DNA of 34,662 nucleotides from Dongia mobilis. Its GTDB lineage: Bacteria; Pseudomonadota; Alphaproteobacteria; Dongiales; Dongiaceae. The position numbers and the translations under genes are program-made. Under the pieces are notes generated by a model, which had not been told where the DNA came from, searched no databases, and saw nothing but the letters and a program-made list of their open reading frames with translations. The stretch spans positions 1 through 34,662 of the forward strand of contig NZ_CAMDRA010000019.1 in the NCBI RefSeq assembly GCF_945906275.1, written 5' to 3'. This document shows, in pieces, positions 15,622-26,756 of the stretch (positions are counted from its first letter, which is position 1; each line of letters opens with the position of its first letter).

Positions 15622-16245
15622 ATGGATCACACCGAAACCAGATTATGGCTGGTGCGCCACGCGCCGGTCATCGGCTCTCTCGGCCGCATCTACGGCCAGG
15701 ACGATCTCGAAGCCGATTGCTCCGACGCGCCTGCCTTCCAGGCGCTGGCGGGCTTCCTGCCGGTGGCGCCCATCTGGGTGGCGACACAGTTGAAGCGCAC
15801 GCACCAGACCCTGGCCGCCGTCCATCGCGGTCGCGGCCTGGAGCCCATCCAGCCGCAGATCGAGCATGACCTCGTCGAACAGCATTTCGGCGATTGGCAG
15901 GGCCTCACCTATGCCGAGCTCGACGCCAGCCGCGACGGCGCCTATCACCGCTTCTGGCACGCGCCCGCGACCGAGCGTCCACCCAACGGCGAGAGCTTTG
16001 CCGATGTGGTGGAACGCGTGGAAAAGGCGCTGCTACGCCTGACGTTGGCGCATGCGGGGCATGACATCGTGGTGGTAGCCCATGGCGGCTCGATCCGCGC
16101 AGCCTTGGCCGCCGCCCTCAACATCGAACCCGAACGCGCACTGGGCTTCTCGGTCGACAATCTCTCGGTGACCCGCCTTGATCACATCGAAGGCAAAAGC
16201 TCGGGCGCCGCCTGGCGCGTGGCGTTTGTGAATAGGCGGCTGTAG
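15622..16245 (+). CDS. cobC: Histidine phosphatase family protein, probable alpha-ribazole phosphatase
   Basis: A 207-residue phosphatase of the phosphoglycerate-mutase-like superfamily. The catalytic RHA motif is at residues 12-14 (LVRHAPV), and the second histidine is in VVVAHGGSIRAAL. EQHFGDWQGLTYAEL and PNGESFADVVERV are the usual family stretches. Its place directly after cobS suggests that it is the CobC-type enzyme that removes phosphate from alpha-ribazole phosphate or adenosylcobalamin phosphate. The family alone would not prove that. The symbol is given by context. Confidence 0.82.
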   Translation: MDHTETRLWLVRHAPVIGSLGRIYGQDDLEADCSDAPAFQALAGFLPVAPIWVATQLKRTHQTLAAVHRGRGLEPIQPQIEHDLVEQHFGDWQGLTYAELDASRDGAYHRFWHAPATERPPNGESFADVVERVEKALLRLTLAHAGHDIVVVAHGGSIRAALAAALNIEPERALGFSVDNLSVTRLDHIEGKSSGAAWRVAFVNRRL

Positions 16246-16263
16246 AGCACAAGAACACCGTCA

Positions 16264-16372
16264 TGGTCCGCCGTCGGCGAAGGCCGACATTCGTCGGCTG
16301 TGGCGGACCACCCACGAATTTCTATCCGTCACGAAGAAAGCAACTCGTGGATGGTCCGCCTGCGCGGACCAT
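16264..16372. repeat. Two GGTCCGC-type inverted repeats downstream of the cobC-like gene
   Basis: TGGTCCGCC at 16264-16272 pairs with GGCGGACCA at 16302-16310, and a smaller inner stem GTCGGC/GCCGAC lies within. A second compact dyad, ATGGTCCGC (16351-16359) with GCGGACCAT (16364-16372), has a four-base loop. Both share the core GGTCCGC, so they belong to one repeat type. They sit between convergent genes and may end transcription, although no T-run follows. Confidence 0.65.
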
Positions 16373-16386
16373 GGCGAACTGGGAAG

Positions 16387-16809
16387 CTACGCCACCGCGA
16401 ACACCTGGCTTGGATCCTCGAAGGATTTGAACTCCAGCGCGTTGCCGCTGGGGTCGAGGAAGAACATGGTGGCCTGCTCGCCCACTTCGCCCTTGAAGCG
16501 CACATGGGGCTCGATGATGAACTTCACCTTGGCCGCCTGCAGCTTCTCGGCCAGCCGATGCCAATCGCCCCAGGGCAGGATGGCGCCGAAATGGCGGACC
16601 GGCACATTGTCGCCGTCGACCTGGTTGGTGCTGGCGGCGCGCGTCTCCTCGGGCTTGAGATGCGCCGAGATCTGGTGGCCGAAGAAATAGAAATCGATCC
16701 ATTTGACGTCGCGCCGGCCGATCCGGCAGCCGAGCAGCCCGGCATAGAAGGCTTCGGTCGCGGGAATGTCATGGACCGGGAAGGCAAGATGGAACGGGGG
16801 AATCGACAT
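16387..16809 (-). CDS. VOC (glyoxalase/bleomycin resistance/dioxygenase) superfamily protein
   Basis: A 140-residue protein of the vicinal oxygen chelate fold. The start [25 protein letters not shown] is the first beta-alpha-beta module with its metal-ligand position (His in FHLAF). The second module carries RHFGAILPW and the end [15 protein letters not shown], where the glutamate is the usual last metal ligand. The metal sites look intact. The substrate is unknown. It stands alone, with 80 bases between it and the DUF1810 gene upstream. Confidence 0.9.
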   Translation of the reverse strand: MSIPPFHLAFPVHDIPATEAFYAGLLGCRIGRRDVKWIDFYFFGHQISAHLKPEETRAASTNQVDGDNVPVRHFGAILPWGDWHRLAEKLQAAKVKFIIEPHVRFKGEVGEQATMFFLDPSGNALEFKSFEDPSQVFAVA

Positions 16810-16883
16810 GGACAGAACTCTCCGTGGGGCGTTGCATTTGAGGCGAGCTTAGCGCGCCCGGCCGCGCACGGCGAGGGGGCGCA

Positions 16884-17303
16884 TCACAACAGAGCCAGTG
16901 TCGCCGGGTCCGGTTCGCCGCCGAAATATTTGTCGAGCGCTGCCTGGAACAGGGCCTGCTCCGGGGCGGCGGCGCGGAACAGCGTCACCGAGGAGCGGAA
17001 TTTGAGATCGTCGGGACTGCCGAATATCTCATGGACCGAGCGTCCCTCGATTGCGTTCACCAGCTCCACACAGTGGATGAGGCGCTGCCCCAGCAAGGGA
17101 TGCGCGAGATAGGCCCGCGCCTCATCGAGACCGGTGATGGCATAGAAGCGCGCCGTCCCGCTGCGGCCGAGCCCGGCCAGCTGCGGGAAGATGAACCACA
17201 TCCAATGGCTGGCCTTGCGCCCGGCGCGCAACTCCGCCTCGACCGCCGCCAGGACCGGCGCCTGGGCTTCCACGAAACGCTGCAGGTTGAAGGGATCGGG
17301 CAT
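16884..17303 (-). CDS. DUF1810-family protein
   Basis: A 139-residue soluble protein of the DUF1810 family, whose role is not known. The landmarks are PFNLQRFVEAQ at the start, GRKASHWMWFIFPQLAGLGRS (a tryptophan-rich stretch nearly invariant in the family), DEARAYLAHPLLGQRL and a late FGSPDDLKFRSSVTLF. The ATG at 17303 matches the family start. A much longer open frame upstream on this strand (to 18221) is only the antisense of the Ada-like gene. It is divergent from that gene, with 108 bases between starts. Confidence 0.9.
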   Translation of the reverse strand: MPDPFNLQRFVEAQAPVLAAVEAELRAGRKASHWMWFIFPQLAGLGRSGTARFYAITGLDEARAYLAHPLLGQRLIHCVELVNAIEGRSVHEIFGSPDDLKFRSSVTLFRAAAPEQALFQAALDKYFGGEPDPATLALL

Positions 17304-17411
17304 GGACCATCTAACCGCGCAGCTTGGGCGCACCGCAAGGGCCGGATAGCGGGGTGGTGCGGCGGGGTTTATCTCTTTCCCACAAGACCCGCTAGAATGG
17401 GACCGCAACAG

Positions 17412-18356
17412 ATGATGCCGAATCCGATTATGCCAGATCGAAAAGCAGCCAAACGCCCAGCCGCCAAGGTACCCGCCAGTGTCACGTCCGCTGTGCGCCG
17501 CGCGGTCGCCTTTATCGACGCGCGCCAGCAGGACGAGGCCGACGGGCCGATCACGCTCGAGGAATTGGGGCGCCATTGCGGCCTCTCGCCCTGGCATCTG
17601 CAGCGCCAGTTCAAGCGCGTCATGGGCGTTTCCCCACGCGATTACGAGGAAAGCCTGCGTCTTGTGCGCTTCAAGAAGGGCCTGCGCACCGGCGCCGGTG
17701 TGGCGGCCGCGACCTTCGATGCGGGCTTCGGGTCCTCGAGCCGGGTCTATGAGCGCGCCGGGACAGCCATGGGCATGACACCGGCGAGCTACGCCAGCGG
17801 CGGCAAGGGGGCCGCCATCCGCTATGCGCTCGCCCCCTCGACCCTCGGCCAGGTGCTGGTGGCAGCGACGGGGAAGGGCCTCTGCCGGGTCGAGATGGGC
17901 GCGGATGCGGACACCCTCATCGAGGATCTCACCGCCGAATTCCCGGAAGCCGATTCCATTGACCGCGACGACCGGGCATTGGGGCCTTATCTCACCGAAA
18001 TCCTCCGCCGCATCGCCGGCAAGGCGCCGCTGGCCGAGCTCCCCCTCGACATCCGCATGACCGCCTTCCAGCGCCAGGTCTGGCAGGCGCTGAGCCGGAT
18101 CCCCACCGGCGAGACCCGCACCTACGGCGCCATCGCCGCCGCCATCGGCCAGCCGGGTGCCGCCCGCGCGGTCGGCAATACCTGCGGCCGCAATCCGGTC
18201 GCCATCGCCATCCCCTGCCACCGAGTTTTGCGTAACGATTGGGCAATTGGCGGTTACGCTTGGGGTTCCGAGCGAAAACAGGCTCTTATCAGGGCGGAAT
18301 CCACTTCGTTAACGACGCATAGCCGCCCTGCTGGCAAAAAAAGAGTAACCGGTTGA
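17412..18356 (+). CDS. Ada-like protein: AraC-type DNA-binding domain plus O6-methylguanine-DNA methyltransferase
   Basis: A 314-residue two-domain protein. Residues 24-128 form an AraC/XylS helix-turn-helix region (LEELGRHCGLSPWHLQRQFK). Residues 138-297 form the MGMT domain, with the acceptor Cys269 in IPCHRV and the wing region TAFQRQVWQALSRIPTGETRTYG. It repairs O6-alkylguanine by suicidal transfer. The N-terminal zinc domain of E. coli Ada, with its phosphotriester-sensing cysteine, is missing, so the usual Ada switch cannot operate. The start may also be ATG 17397, 17415 or 17430. The choice of 17412 follows the GGGA nine bases upstream. Confidence 0.92.
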   Translation: MMPNPIMPDRKAAKRPAAKVPASVTSAVRRAVAFIDARQQDEADGPITLEELGRHCGLSPWHLQRQFKRVMGVSPRDYEESLRLVRFKKGLRTGAGVAAATFDAGFGSSSRVYERAGTAMGMTPASYASGGKGAAIRYALAPSTLGQVLVAATGKGLCRVEMGADADTLIEDLTAEFPEADSIDRDDRALGPYLTEILRRIAGKAPLAELPLDIRMTAFQRQVWQALSRIPTGETRTYGAIAAAIGQPGAARAVGNTCGRNPVAIAIPCHRVLRNDWAIGGYAWGSERKQALIRAESTSLTTHSRPAGKKRVTG

Positions 18357-18437
18357 AAGGGACGCTAAGGGGGCCGTAAAGTGGTCGCCAGGGGAATTTG
18401 GGTAACCCTGGGGATATGTGGATTGTTTTTGACCACC

Positions 18438-19235
18438 ATGCGGAAAGTAGCGAAAAATCTGGCTAAGTCGTTAACCGGCGCAAGTTCGGCTGCGGTTGAT
18501 AAGGCGCGTGTAAAACGCAAGCGCATGGCCGAGGCGAGCGACATTCACATGCTCTCTTTTGCGACCCGCAAGGTGCCGCTGGTGTTCAAGCCGAACAAGC
18601 GCGCACAGCGCATCATCCTGCGGCTCGATCACGGCAATTCCTCCATCATCGTGGTGCTGCCGAAACGCACTTCGCGCGATGAAGGCAAGCGATTTGCGTT
18701 AAGCAACAAGGATTGGATCGAGCAGCGTCTCGACCAGCTGCACGAGCCGGTACCCTTCCTCCACAACAATATCATTCCCATCCTGGGGACGCCGCACCGC
18801 ATCCGCCACAAGCCCAATGCGCGCGGTGTCGTCTGGTGCGAATCCGAAGAGATCAACGTCGCGGGGCACGAGGAGCATGTGCCGCGCCGGGTCCAGGACT
18901 GGCTGAAGATCGAGGCCAAGCGCGAGATCGAACTGCGCGCCCATCAGAAGGCCGAGATGGTCGGCAGGAAGATCAAGAAGATCACCATCCGCGACACCAA
19001 GAGCCGCTGGGGCTCCTGCACCAGCGAGGGCGAGCTCGCCTTCTCCTGGCGCCTGATCTTCGCCCCCCGCCACGTCATGGACTATGTCATCGCCCATGAA
19101 GTGGCCCATCTGCGCGAGATGAACCACGGGCCCAAATTCTGGAAACTCTGCGGCGAGATCTGCCGCCAGGTGGAACCAGCCAGGCTCTGGCTGGAGAACC
19201 ACGGCACCGATCTTTATCGCTACGGGCGGTTCTAG
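18438..19235 (+). CDS. YgjP/DUF45-type zinc metallopeptidase (M48-like)
   Basis: A 265-residue protein of the SprT/YgjP-like metallopeptidase group. The zinc site is HEVAH at 220-224, with a third ligand expected at His230 in MNHGPKFW. The family motif RDTKSRWGSCTSEGELAFSWRL precedes it. The physiological substrate is unknown. The frame also stays open to a GTG at 18381, which has AAGGGGG seven bases upstream (18367-18373) and would add 19 mostly hydrophobic residues. I prefer ATG 18438 but the GTG is a serious alternative. It lies 81 bases past the Ada-like gene. Confidence 0.85.
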   Translation: MRKVAKNLAKSLTGASSAAVDKARVKRKRMAEASDIHMLSFATRKVPLVFKPNKRAQRIILRLDHGNSSIIVVLPKRTSRDEGKRFALSNKDWIEQRLDQLHEPVPFLHNNIIPILGTPHRIRHKPNARGVVWCESEEINVAGHEEHVPRRVQDWLKIEAKREIELRAHQKAEMVGRKIKKITIRDTKSRWGSCTSEGELAFSWRLIFAPRHVMDYVIAHEVAHLREMNHGPKFWKLCGEICRQVEPARLWLENHGTDLYRYGRF

Positions 19236-19238
19236 GGC

Positions 19239-20216
19239 CTAACCCGGCGCCGCCGCGCGGTTCAGCCGGTCGTTGATCGCGATCCCCAATCCCGTCATCG
19301 GCACCGGCATCACGGCGATGCCGCTGATATCCGGCCGATCCAGCTCCCGCAGCATGGCAAAGAGATTGGCCGCGGCCTCGTTGAGGTCGCCCGTGGCACT
19401 GAGGTTGCACATCACCTTGGCCGGCGGCACTTCAGGCCCGAAGGCCAGCAGCGCCTCGCCGGGTGCGGCCGAGACGGCATTCAATCGCACCGGCCGATCG
19501 GGCGCATAATGGCTGAGCAGCCGGCCCGGCCCCTGCAGCCCGGCCTCGATATCGCCCACCGCCGGGGCGATCTCGACGCGGCGCCCCAGCAGGCCCGCGA
19601 TCTCTTCCGCGCTGATGCCGCCCGGGCGCAGCAGCGTGGGCGTGGCGTCGAGCAGGCTGATCACCGTGGATTCGACACCGATCCGGCACGGCCCGCCATC
19701 GAGGATCATGGCGACCTTGTCGCCCAGCCCCTCTTCGACATGTTGCGCCGTGGTGGGGCTGATGCGGCCCGACTGATTGGCGCTGGGCCCCGCCAGCGGC
19801 CGCTCGGCCAGCATGAGCAGCGCCTGGGCCGTCGGATGCGCCGGCACGCGAAGGGCCACACTGTCCATCCCCGCACTCACCAGCAGCGAGAGGCGGCAGT
19901 CCCGTCGTCGCGGCACCACCAGGGTCAAAGGCCCCGGCCAGAATTTCCGCGCCAATGTCACCGCGTCCGGCGACAGGTCGGCGAACGCCGCCGCCGCCGA
20001 CAGGCTGCCCACATGGACGATGAGCGGGTTGAAGCTCGGCCGCCCCTTGGCCTCATAGATCGCCGCCACCGCGCGGTCGTTGGTGGCGTCGCCGCCCAGT
20101 CCATAGACCGTCTCGGTCGGGAAGCTCACCAGCAATCCCTGCTGCAGCGCCTTGGCGGCTGCCGTGATGTGCTGGAGATCGGCCGGGAAAATCCGGGAGG
20201 GCACGATTTTCGACAT
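19239..20216 (-). CDS. tsaC: L-threonylcarbamoyladenylate synthase (Sua5 type)
   Basis: Makes threonylcarbamoyl-AMP from threonine, bicarbonate and ATP for the t6A37 tRNA modification, in the cytosol. At 325 residues it is the long Sua5 form. The YrdC domain (about 1-200) shows SFPTETVYGLGGDA, the substrate-binding KGRPSFNPLIVHV and LAGPSANQSGRISPTT. The C-terminal Sua5 domain starts after SPGRLLSHY-like GPGRLLSHYAPD. The start at ATG 20216 lies two bases after the cysQ stop, so the two genes form one operon. The name sua5 is equally used. Confidence 0.95.
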   Translation of the reverse strand: MSKIVPSRIFPADLQHITAAAKALQQGLLVSFPTETVYGLGGDATNDRAVAAIYEAKGRPSFNPLIVHVGSLSAAAAFADLSPDAVTLARKFWPGPLTLVVPRRRDCRLSLLVSAGMDSVALRVPAHPTAQALLMLAERPLAGPSANQSGRISPTTAQHVEEGLGDKVAMILDGGPCRIGVESTVISLLDATPTLLRPGGISAEEIAGLLGRRVEIAPAVGDIEAGLQGPGRLLSHYAPDRPVRLNAVSAAPGEALLAFGPEVPPAKVMCNLSATGDLNEAAANLFAMLRELDRPDISGIAVMPVPMTGLGIAINDRLNRAAAPG

Positions 20217-20218
20217 CG

Positions 20219-21001
20219 CTATGGAATTCCGCGCGCGATGAAATGCGGGTTGCGGAAGCCTGGCTTGCCATAGGTGAGCGGGGCGCCATCCAGCGTCGTC
20301 ACATTGCCGCCAGCCGCCAGCAGCACGGCATGGCCCGCCGCCGTGTCCCATTCCATGGTGGGGCCAAAGCGCGGATAAAGATCGGCCGACCCTTCAGCGA
20401 TGCGGCAGAATTTCAGCGACGAGCCGGCGACTACGGTGCCCGCCACATGCTCGCCCAGCATCTCCACCTTCACCAGCTCGCGCGCGGCATGGGAGCGGCT
20501 GATGGTCATGGTGGCGCCTTCCGCCGGCAGCGACCTTGCGCTGATCCGCTCCTCGGCCAGGCCGCGACGCCTGATCGCGACATTGCCAGACCCGGCATAC
20601 ATCTCATCCAGCACCGGCAGATAGACGACACCCAGGACCGGCACGCCATCCTCGATGAGCGCGATATTGACGGTGAACTCGCCGTTGCGGGCGATGAACT
20701 CCTTGGTCCCGTCCAGGGGATCGACCAGGAAGAAGCGGCGCCCGATCGAGGGCGGCAAGCCCACCGCCGCCGCCTGTTCCTCCGCCACCACCGCGATCTC
20801 CGGCGCGTGGCGCGCAAGCGCTGCCAGGATCAGTTTTTCGGCGGCGACATCGGCCGCGGTGACCGGCGAGCGGTCGGCCTTGTGGCTGCTGGCGAAGTCG
20901 CTGGCATAGACCGCCATGATGGCGGCTCCCGCCTCATAGGCGGCCCGGATCAGCGCATCGCGGAGCGGCAGATAGGATATGGCGGGTTGGTCGACAGGCA
21001 T
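20219..21001 (-). CDS. cysQ: 3'(2'),5'-bisphosphate nucleotidase CysQ
   Basis: Hydrolyses PAP, the by-product of sulfate activation, to AMP. It has 260 residues and belongs to the inositol monophosphatase superfamily. The metal-binding signature is LVDPLDGTKEFIARNGEF at about residues 92-109, preceded by the acidic VVAEEQ. The second signature EWDTAAGHAVLLAAGG is near the C-terminus. ATG 21001 (MPVDQPAISYLP) is preferred to a frame extension upstream. It heads the cysQ-tsaC operon. Confidence 0.95.
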   Translation of the reverse strand: MPVDQPAISYLPLRDALIRAAYEAGAAIMAVYASDFASSHKADRSPVTAADVAAEKLILAALARHAPEIAVVAEEQAAAVGLPPSIGRRFFLVDPLDGTKEFIARNGEFTVNIALIEDGVPVLGVVYLPVLDEMYAGSGNVAIRRRGLAEERISARSLPAEGATMTISRSHAARELVKVEMLGEHVAGTVVAGSSLKFCRIAEGSADLYPRFGPTMEWDTAAGHAVLLAAGGNVTTLDGAPLTYGKPGFRNPHFIARGIP

Positions 21002-21126
21002 GATCCGGGCGGCTTTCGGCAGCGGGCGATATCGCCGCCTTCCTAGCCTGTTTGCCGGGAAAGCGCCACTCGGACCCATGATTTTAGCAGTGATCTTACC
21101 ACTGGCCTTACCGGGCCGCGCACCCC

Positions 21127-24084
<2,958 letters not shown>

Positions 24085-24313
24085 TCGGCCCTCTGTTCTC
24101 TCGCCACGCCTGGGCCTGCCAGATCGTCGCGATATTGGCCGCGCCGCCGCGACGCCGCCCGGCCGAGATGGCCGTTCATGTGAATATCAGCCGCATTGTC
24201 GGCAAAGATGATGAAGTAATGGTTAAGAGACTGCGCAATCGCGCATGCGTAACACGCTGAAATTACGGGCTTATTGTCATACCAATCAACGCTGGCCGCC
24301 ACTTGGGCCAGGC
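24085..24313. promoter_or_regulatory. Intergenic region between ccmI and the hybrid kinase
   Basis: These 229 bases follow the kinase start and precede the ccmI stop, read on the minus strand from ccmI towards the kinase. They contain a small perfect hairpin, TGCGC-AATC-GCGCA at 24232-24245, and an AT-richer stretch (24205-24230) that could carry the kinase promoter. I find no gene here. Confidence 0.35.
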
Positions 24314-25681
24314 TCAGGGCAGCAGGGAATCCAGTTCTTTCAGCAACTCTGCGCGCTGCGGCGCATCCGGCGGCAATTGCTCCAGCACCTCGGTCCACAG
24401 CCGGCGCGCCTCGATCTTGTCGCCGGCGACGCGGGCGACGAGGCCGCCATAATAGAGGCCGAGCGGGTTCTTCGGGTCGAGTGTCCGCACCCGTCCCACC
24501 GCCTCGACGAATTCCGGCGGCAGGTAGCGGTCGAGGTCGGAGCGCCCGGCGATGATCGCATCGGCATAATCGAGCTGCACGTCGAGCCGGGCCGGCGCCA
24601 GCGCCGCGGCCTTGCCCCAGGCCGCCCGTGCCTCTTCCGTGCGGGCGAGGACCTGGTAGGAACGCGCCAGACGCACCCAGCCCTCGAGATCGTCGGGATT
24701 GTCCTTGAGCTTCTCGGCGAGGCGCCCGACCATGTCGTTGACGAAGGCCGCCTGCTGTTCCGGCGTCATCGTCGCCGCGGCGGCGATCTCGGAATCGCTC
24801 GGCCCAGTTGTGGATCTGGTGGCGGAATCGGCGGCCACCGCATCGTCCAAGCTTGCCGGCGTTTCCTTGCCCAGGCGCTGTGACGCCTTGGCGATGTGAT
24901 CGACCAGCGTCGCGCGCCAGGGCGCATCCTGCGGCGTGTCCTTCTCCAGCGCCATCCAGTCGGTGAGGGCACCCTCGACATCGCCCGCCTGCGCCTTGCC
25001 CAGCGCCAGGAAGAAGCGCGCGGTCGGATTGCTGGGCTCGACCGCCAGCGCCCGGCGGAACACATCGCCCGCGGCCTCGTTCATCTCGCCCTGGTTGGCA
25101 AGCAGCAACGCTTGGCCGAAGGCTGCGAGCGTGGTGCCGTCCTGGGCGCCCAGGGCTACAGCCTTGCCATAGGCGGTGGCCGCATTCTTGGCGCGACCGG
25201 CGGCGTCATAGCCGGCGGCAAGCGCCGTCCAGGCCCTGGCATCGGTCGGCCGGGCATGGACTTCTGCCTCGAGGGCTGCGAGTTCGGCGCTGACCGGGGC
25301 CGTTGCCGCGGCCGTCGCGCTGAAGGGCTGGCCCGGCAGGGCCTGTTCGCCCAGCTTGAGGTAAAGGCCGAAGCCGAGCAGCGGCAGCACCACCGCCGCC
25401 GTGATCAGCATGCCATGTGACGGCGCCCTGCCGGGCTGCCATTGCGGGCTCTCGGTCAAGGCCAGGATGCGCCGCTCGATTTCGATCTGCGCCGATTTCG
25501 CCTCGGCGGCGCCGATCAGCCCGGCCTCGGCATCGCGGTTGAGTTCCTGCATCTGGTCGCGATAGACGGCGAGCGCGAACACCGCCTCGTTCTTCACCTT
25601 GCGCGTATAGAACAGCGGCAAGGCCAGCAGCACCGCAGTCGCCAATGTCATCGCGGCAAAGACCAGCCAGACCAGAATCAT
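24314..25681 (-). CDS. ccmI: Cytochrome c maturation protein CcmI
   Basis: Membrane-anchored apocytochrome c chaperone, 455 residues. Helix one is at the very start (VWLVFAAMTLATAVLLALPLF), followed by the family stretch YRDQMQELNRDAEAGLIGAAEAKSAQIEIERRIL, which resembles a cytosolic coiled coil. A second helix lies near residue 100 (MLITAAVVLPLLGFGLYLK). The periplasmic part is made of TPR-like repeats, with AWTALAAGYDAAGRAKNAATAYGKAV and GWVRLARSYQVLARTEEARAAW. These bind the C-terminal helix of apocytochrome c. Its ATG overlaps the ccmH stop as ATGA. It is the last gene of the ccm run. Confidence 0.93.
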   Translation of the reverse strand: MILVWLVFAAMTLATAVLLALPLFYTRKVKNEAVFALAVYRDQMQELNRDAEAGLIGAAEAKSAQIEIERRILALTESPQWQPGRAPSHGMLITAAVVLPLLGFGLYLKLGEQALPGQPFSATAAATAPVSAELAALEAEVHARPTDARAWTALAAGYDAAGRAKNAATAYGKAVALGAQDGTTLAAFGQALLLANQGEMNEAAGDVFRRALAVEPSNPTARFFLALGKAQAGDVEGALTDWMALEKDTPQDAPWRATLVDHIAKASQRLGKETPASLDDAVAADSATRSTTGPSDSEIAAAATMTPEQQAAFVNDMVGRLAEKLKDNPDDLEGWVRLARSYQVLARTEEARAAWGKAAALAPARLDVQLDYADAIIAGRSDLDRYLPPEFVEAVGRVRTLDPKNPLGLYYGGLVARVAGDKIEARRLWTEVLEQLPPDAPQRAELLKELDSLLP

Positions 25682-26208
25682 GCGCCACTCCCGTGATCCG
25701 GTCTTGTCGCCGGTTCGCCAGTTTCTTGCAAGGCTGCGGTGACACGGCGCAGCTCCTCTTCGCTCAAGGTCGCGGGTGGCGCGGCACGCGCGCGGCGGCG
25801 GAAGAACAGCACCATGGTGACGCCGCCCAGCCCCAACAACAGGAAGGGGCCTGCCCACAGCAAGGCGGTCGATACCTTGAAGGGCGGCTTGAACAGCACG
25901 AAATCGCCATAGCGGTCAGCGAGGAACCGGCGGATCTCGTCATCCGACTTTCCGGCAGCGATCTCGACGCGGATCAACTTGCGCATGTCGCTGGCGATGC
26001 CGGCATCGGATTCGGCGATCGACTGCGCCTGACATACGACGCAGCGCACATCCTTCATCAGCTGGCGCGCGCGCGCTTCCATCACCGGGTCAGCGAGCGG
26101 CTGGTCCGGCTGTTCGCTCTGCGCCAGAGCCGGCTGCGGCGGCAGCGTCAGGGCGGCGCCGGCCATGAGGCACAGCAGCAGCAGCGCGATGGACGGCCAC
26201 CTCCTCAT
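25678..26208 (-). CDS. ccmH: Cytochrome c maturation protein CcmH (CycL-type thiol-disulfide oxidoreductase)
   Basis: Reduces the haem-binding cysteines of apocytochrome c at the periplasmic face. It has 176 residues. A signal peptide ends near PALAQ (residues 28-30). The active motif is RCVVCQ with Cys56 and Cys59, followed by the usual AQSIAESDAGIASDMRKLI stretch and DRYGDFVLFKPPF. A transmembrane helix lies at about 115-135. It overlaps ccmG upstream and ccmI downstream by four bases each, so all three are coupled. Confidence 0.96.
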   Translation of the reverse strand: MRRWPSIALLLLCLMAGAALTLPPQPALAQSEQPDQPLADPVMEARARQLMKDVRCVVCQAQSIAESDAGIASDMRKLIRVEIAAGKSDDEIRRFLADRYGDFVLFKPPFKVSTALLWAGPFLLLGLGGVTMVLFFRRRARAAPPATLSEEELRRVTAALQETGEPATRPDHGSGA

Positions 26209-26738
26209 TGCGTGAGATCCAGGAGCAGCGGTGTCAACTCGTCCTTGAGGCGGCCGGGATCGAGCGGCTGCGCGAGGCGATAGCGGATGATGCCGTCGCG
26301 ATCGATGACATAGGTCTCCGGCACGCCGGTGAGGCCGAACTCCATGCCGGCGCGGCCGGTCTCATCGACCCCGATCGCGGCGTAAGGATCGCCCAGTTCG
26401 GCGAGGTACTTTTCCGAATCCACCGGCACATCCTTGAAGGTGATGCCGACCACGCGTACGCCGGGCATGGCCGCCAGTTCCTGGATCAGCGGATGCTCGG
26501 CGCGGCAGGGTGCGCACCAGGAAGCAAAGAAATTGAGCACCGTGACATCGCCCGCGAACTCGGCGGTGTTGATGCCGGGGCGCGCGCCCAGGCCGGGCAG
26601 GTTCACCGCGGCGATCTTTTTGCCGATGAGGACCGAGGGCAGGCTCGATGGATCGCGCGCCGGGTCGAGCCCGCGCCAGAACAGCACCACGAGAGCTGCA
26701 AGGCACAGCAAGGGCAGGATGAAGAACAGGCGACGCAT
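26205..26738 (-). CDS. ccmG: Thiol:disulfide interchange protein CcmG/DsbE
   Basis: Membrane-anchored periplasmic thioredoxin-fold protein, 177 residues, that keeps CcmH and apocytochrome c reduced. An uncleaved N-terminal anchor is at residues 3-21. The redox motif WCAPC has Cys75 and Cys78 in FFASWCAPCRAEHP. The cis-proline region is TGVPETYVIDRDG, as in the CcmG group, and the GVDETGRAG acidic stretch is present. It lies 18 bases past ccmF and overlaps ccmH by four bases. Confidence 0.96.
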   Translation of the reverse strand: MRRLFFILPLLCLAALVVLFWRGLDPARDPSSLPSVLIGKKIAAVNLPGLGARPGINTAEFAGDVTVLNFFASWCAPCRAEHPLIQELAAMPGVRVVGITFKDVPVDSEKYLAELGDPYAAIGVDETGRAGMEFGLTGVPETYVIDRDGIIRYRLAQPLDPGRLKDELTPLLLDLTQ

Positions 26739-26756
26739 GACTCGTTCTGCCTCCAG

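Noticed and set aside
16884-18221. A 445-codon minus-strand frame as one long protein
   Set aside because: Only the last 139 codons (from 17303) match the DUF1810 family. The rest is antisense of the Ada-like gene.
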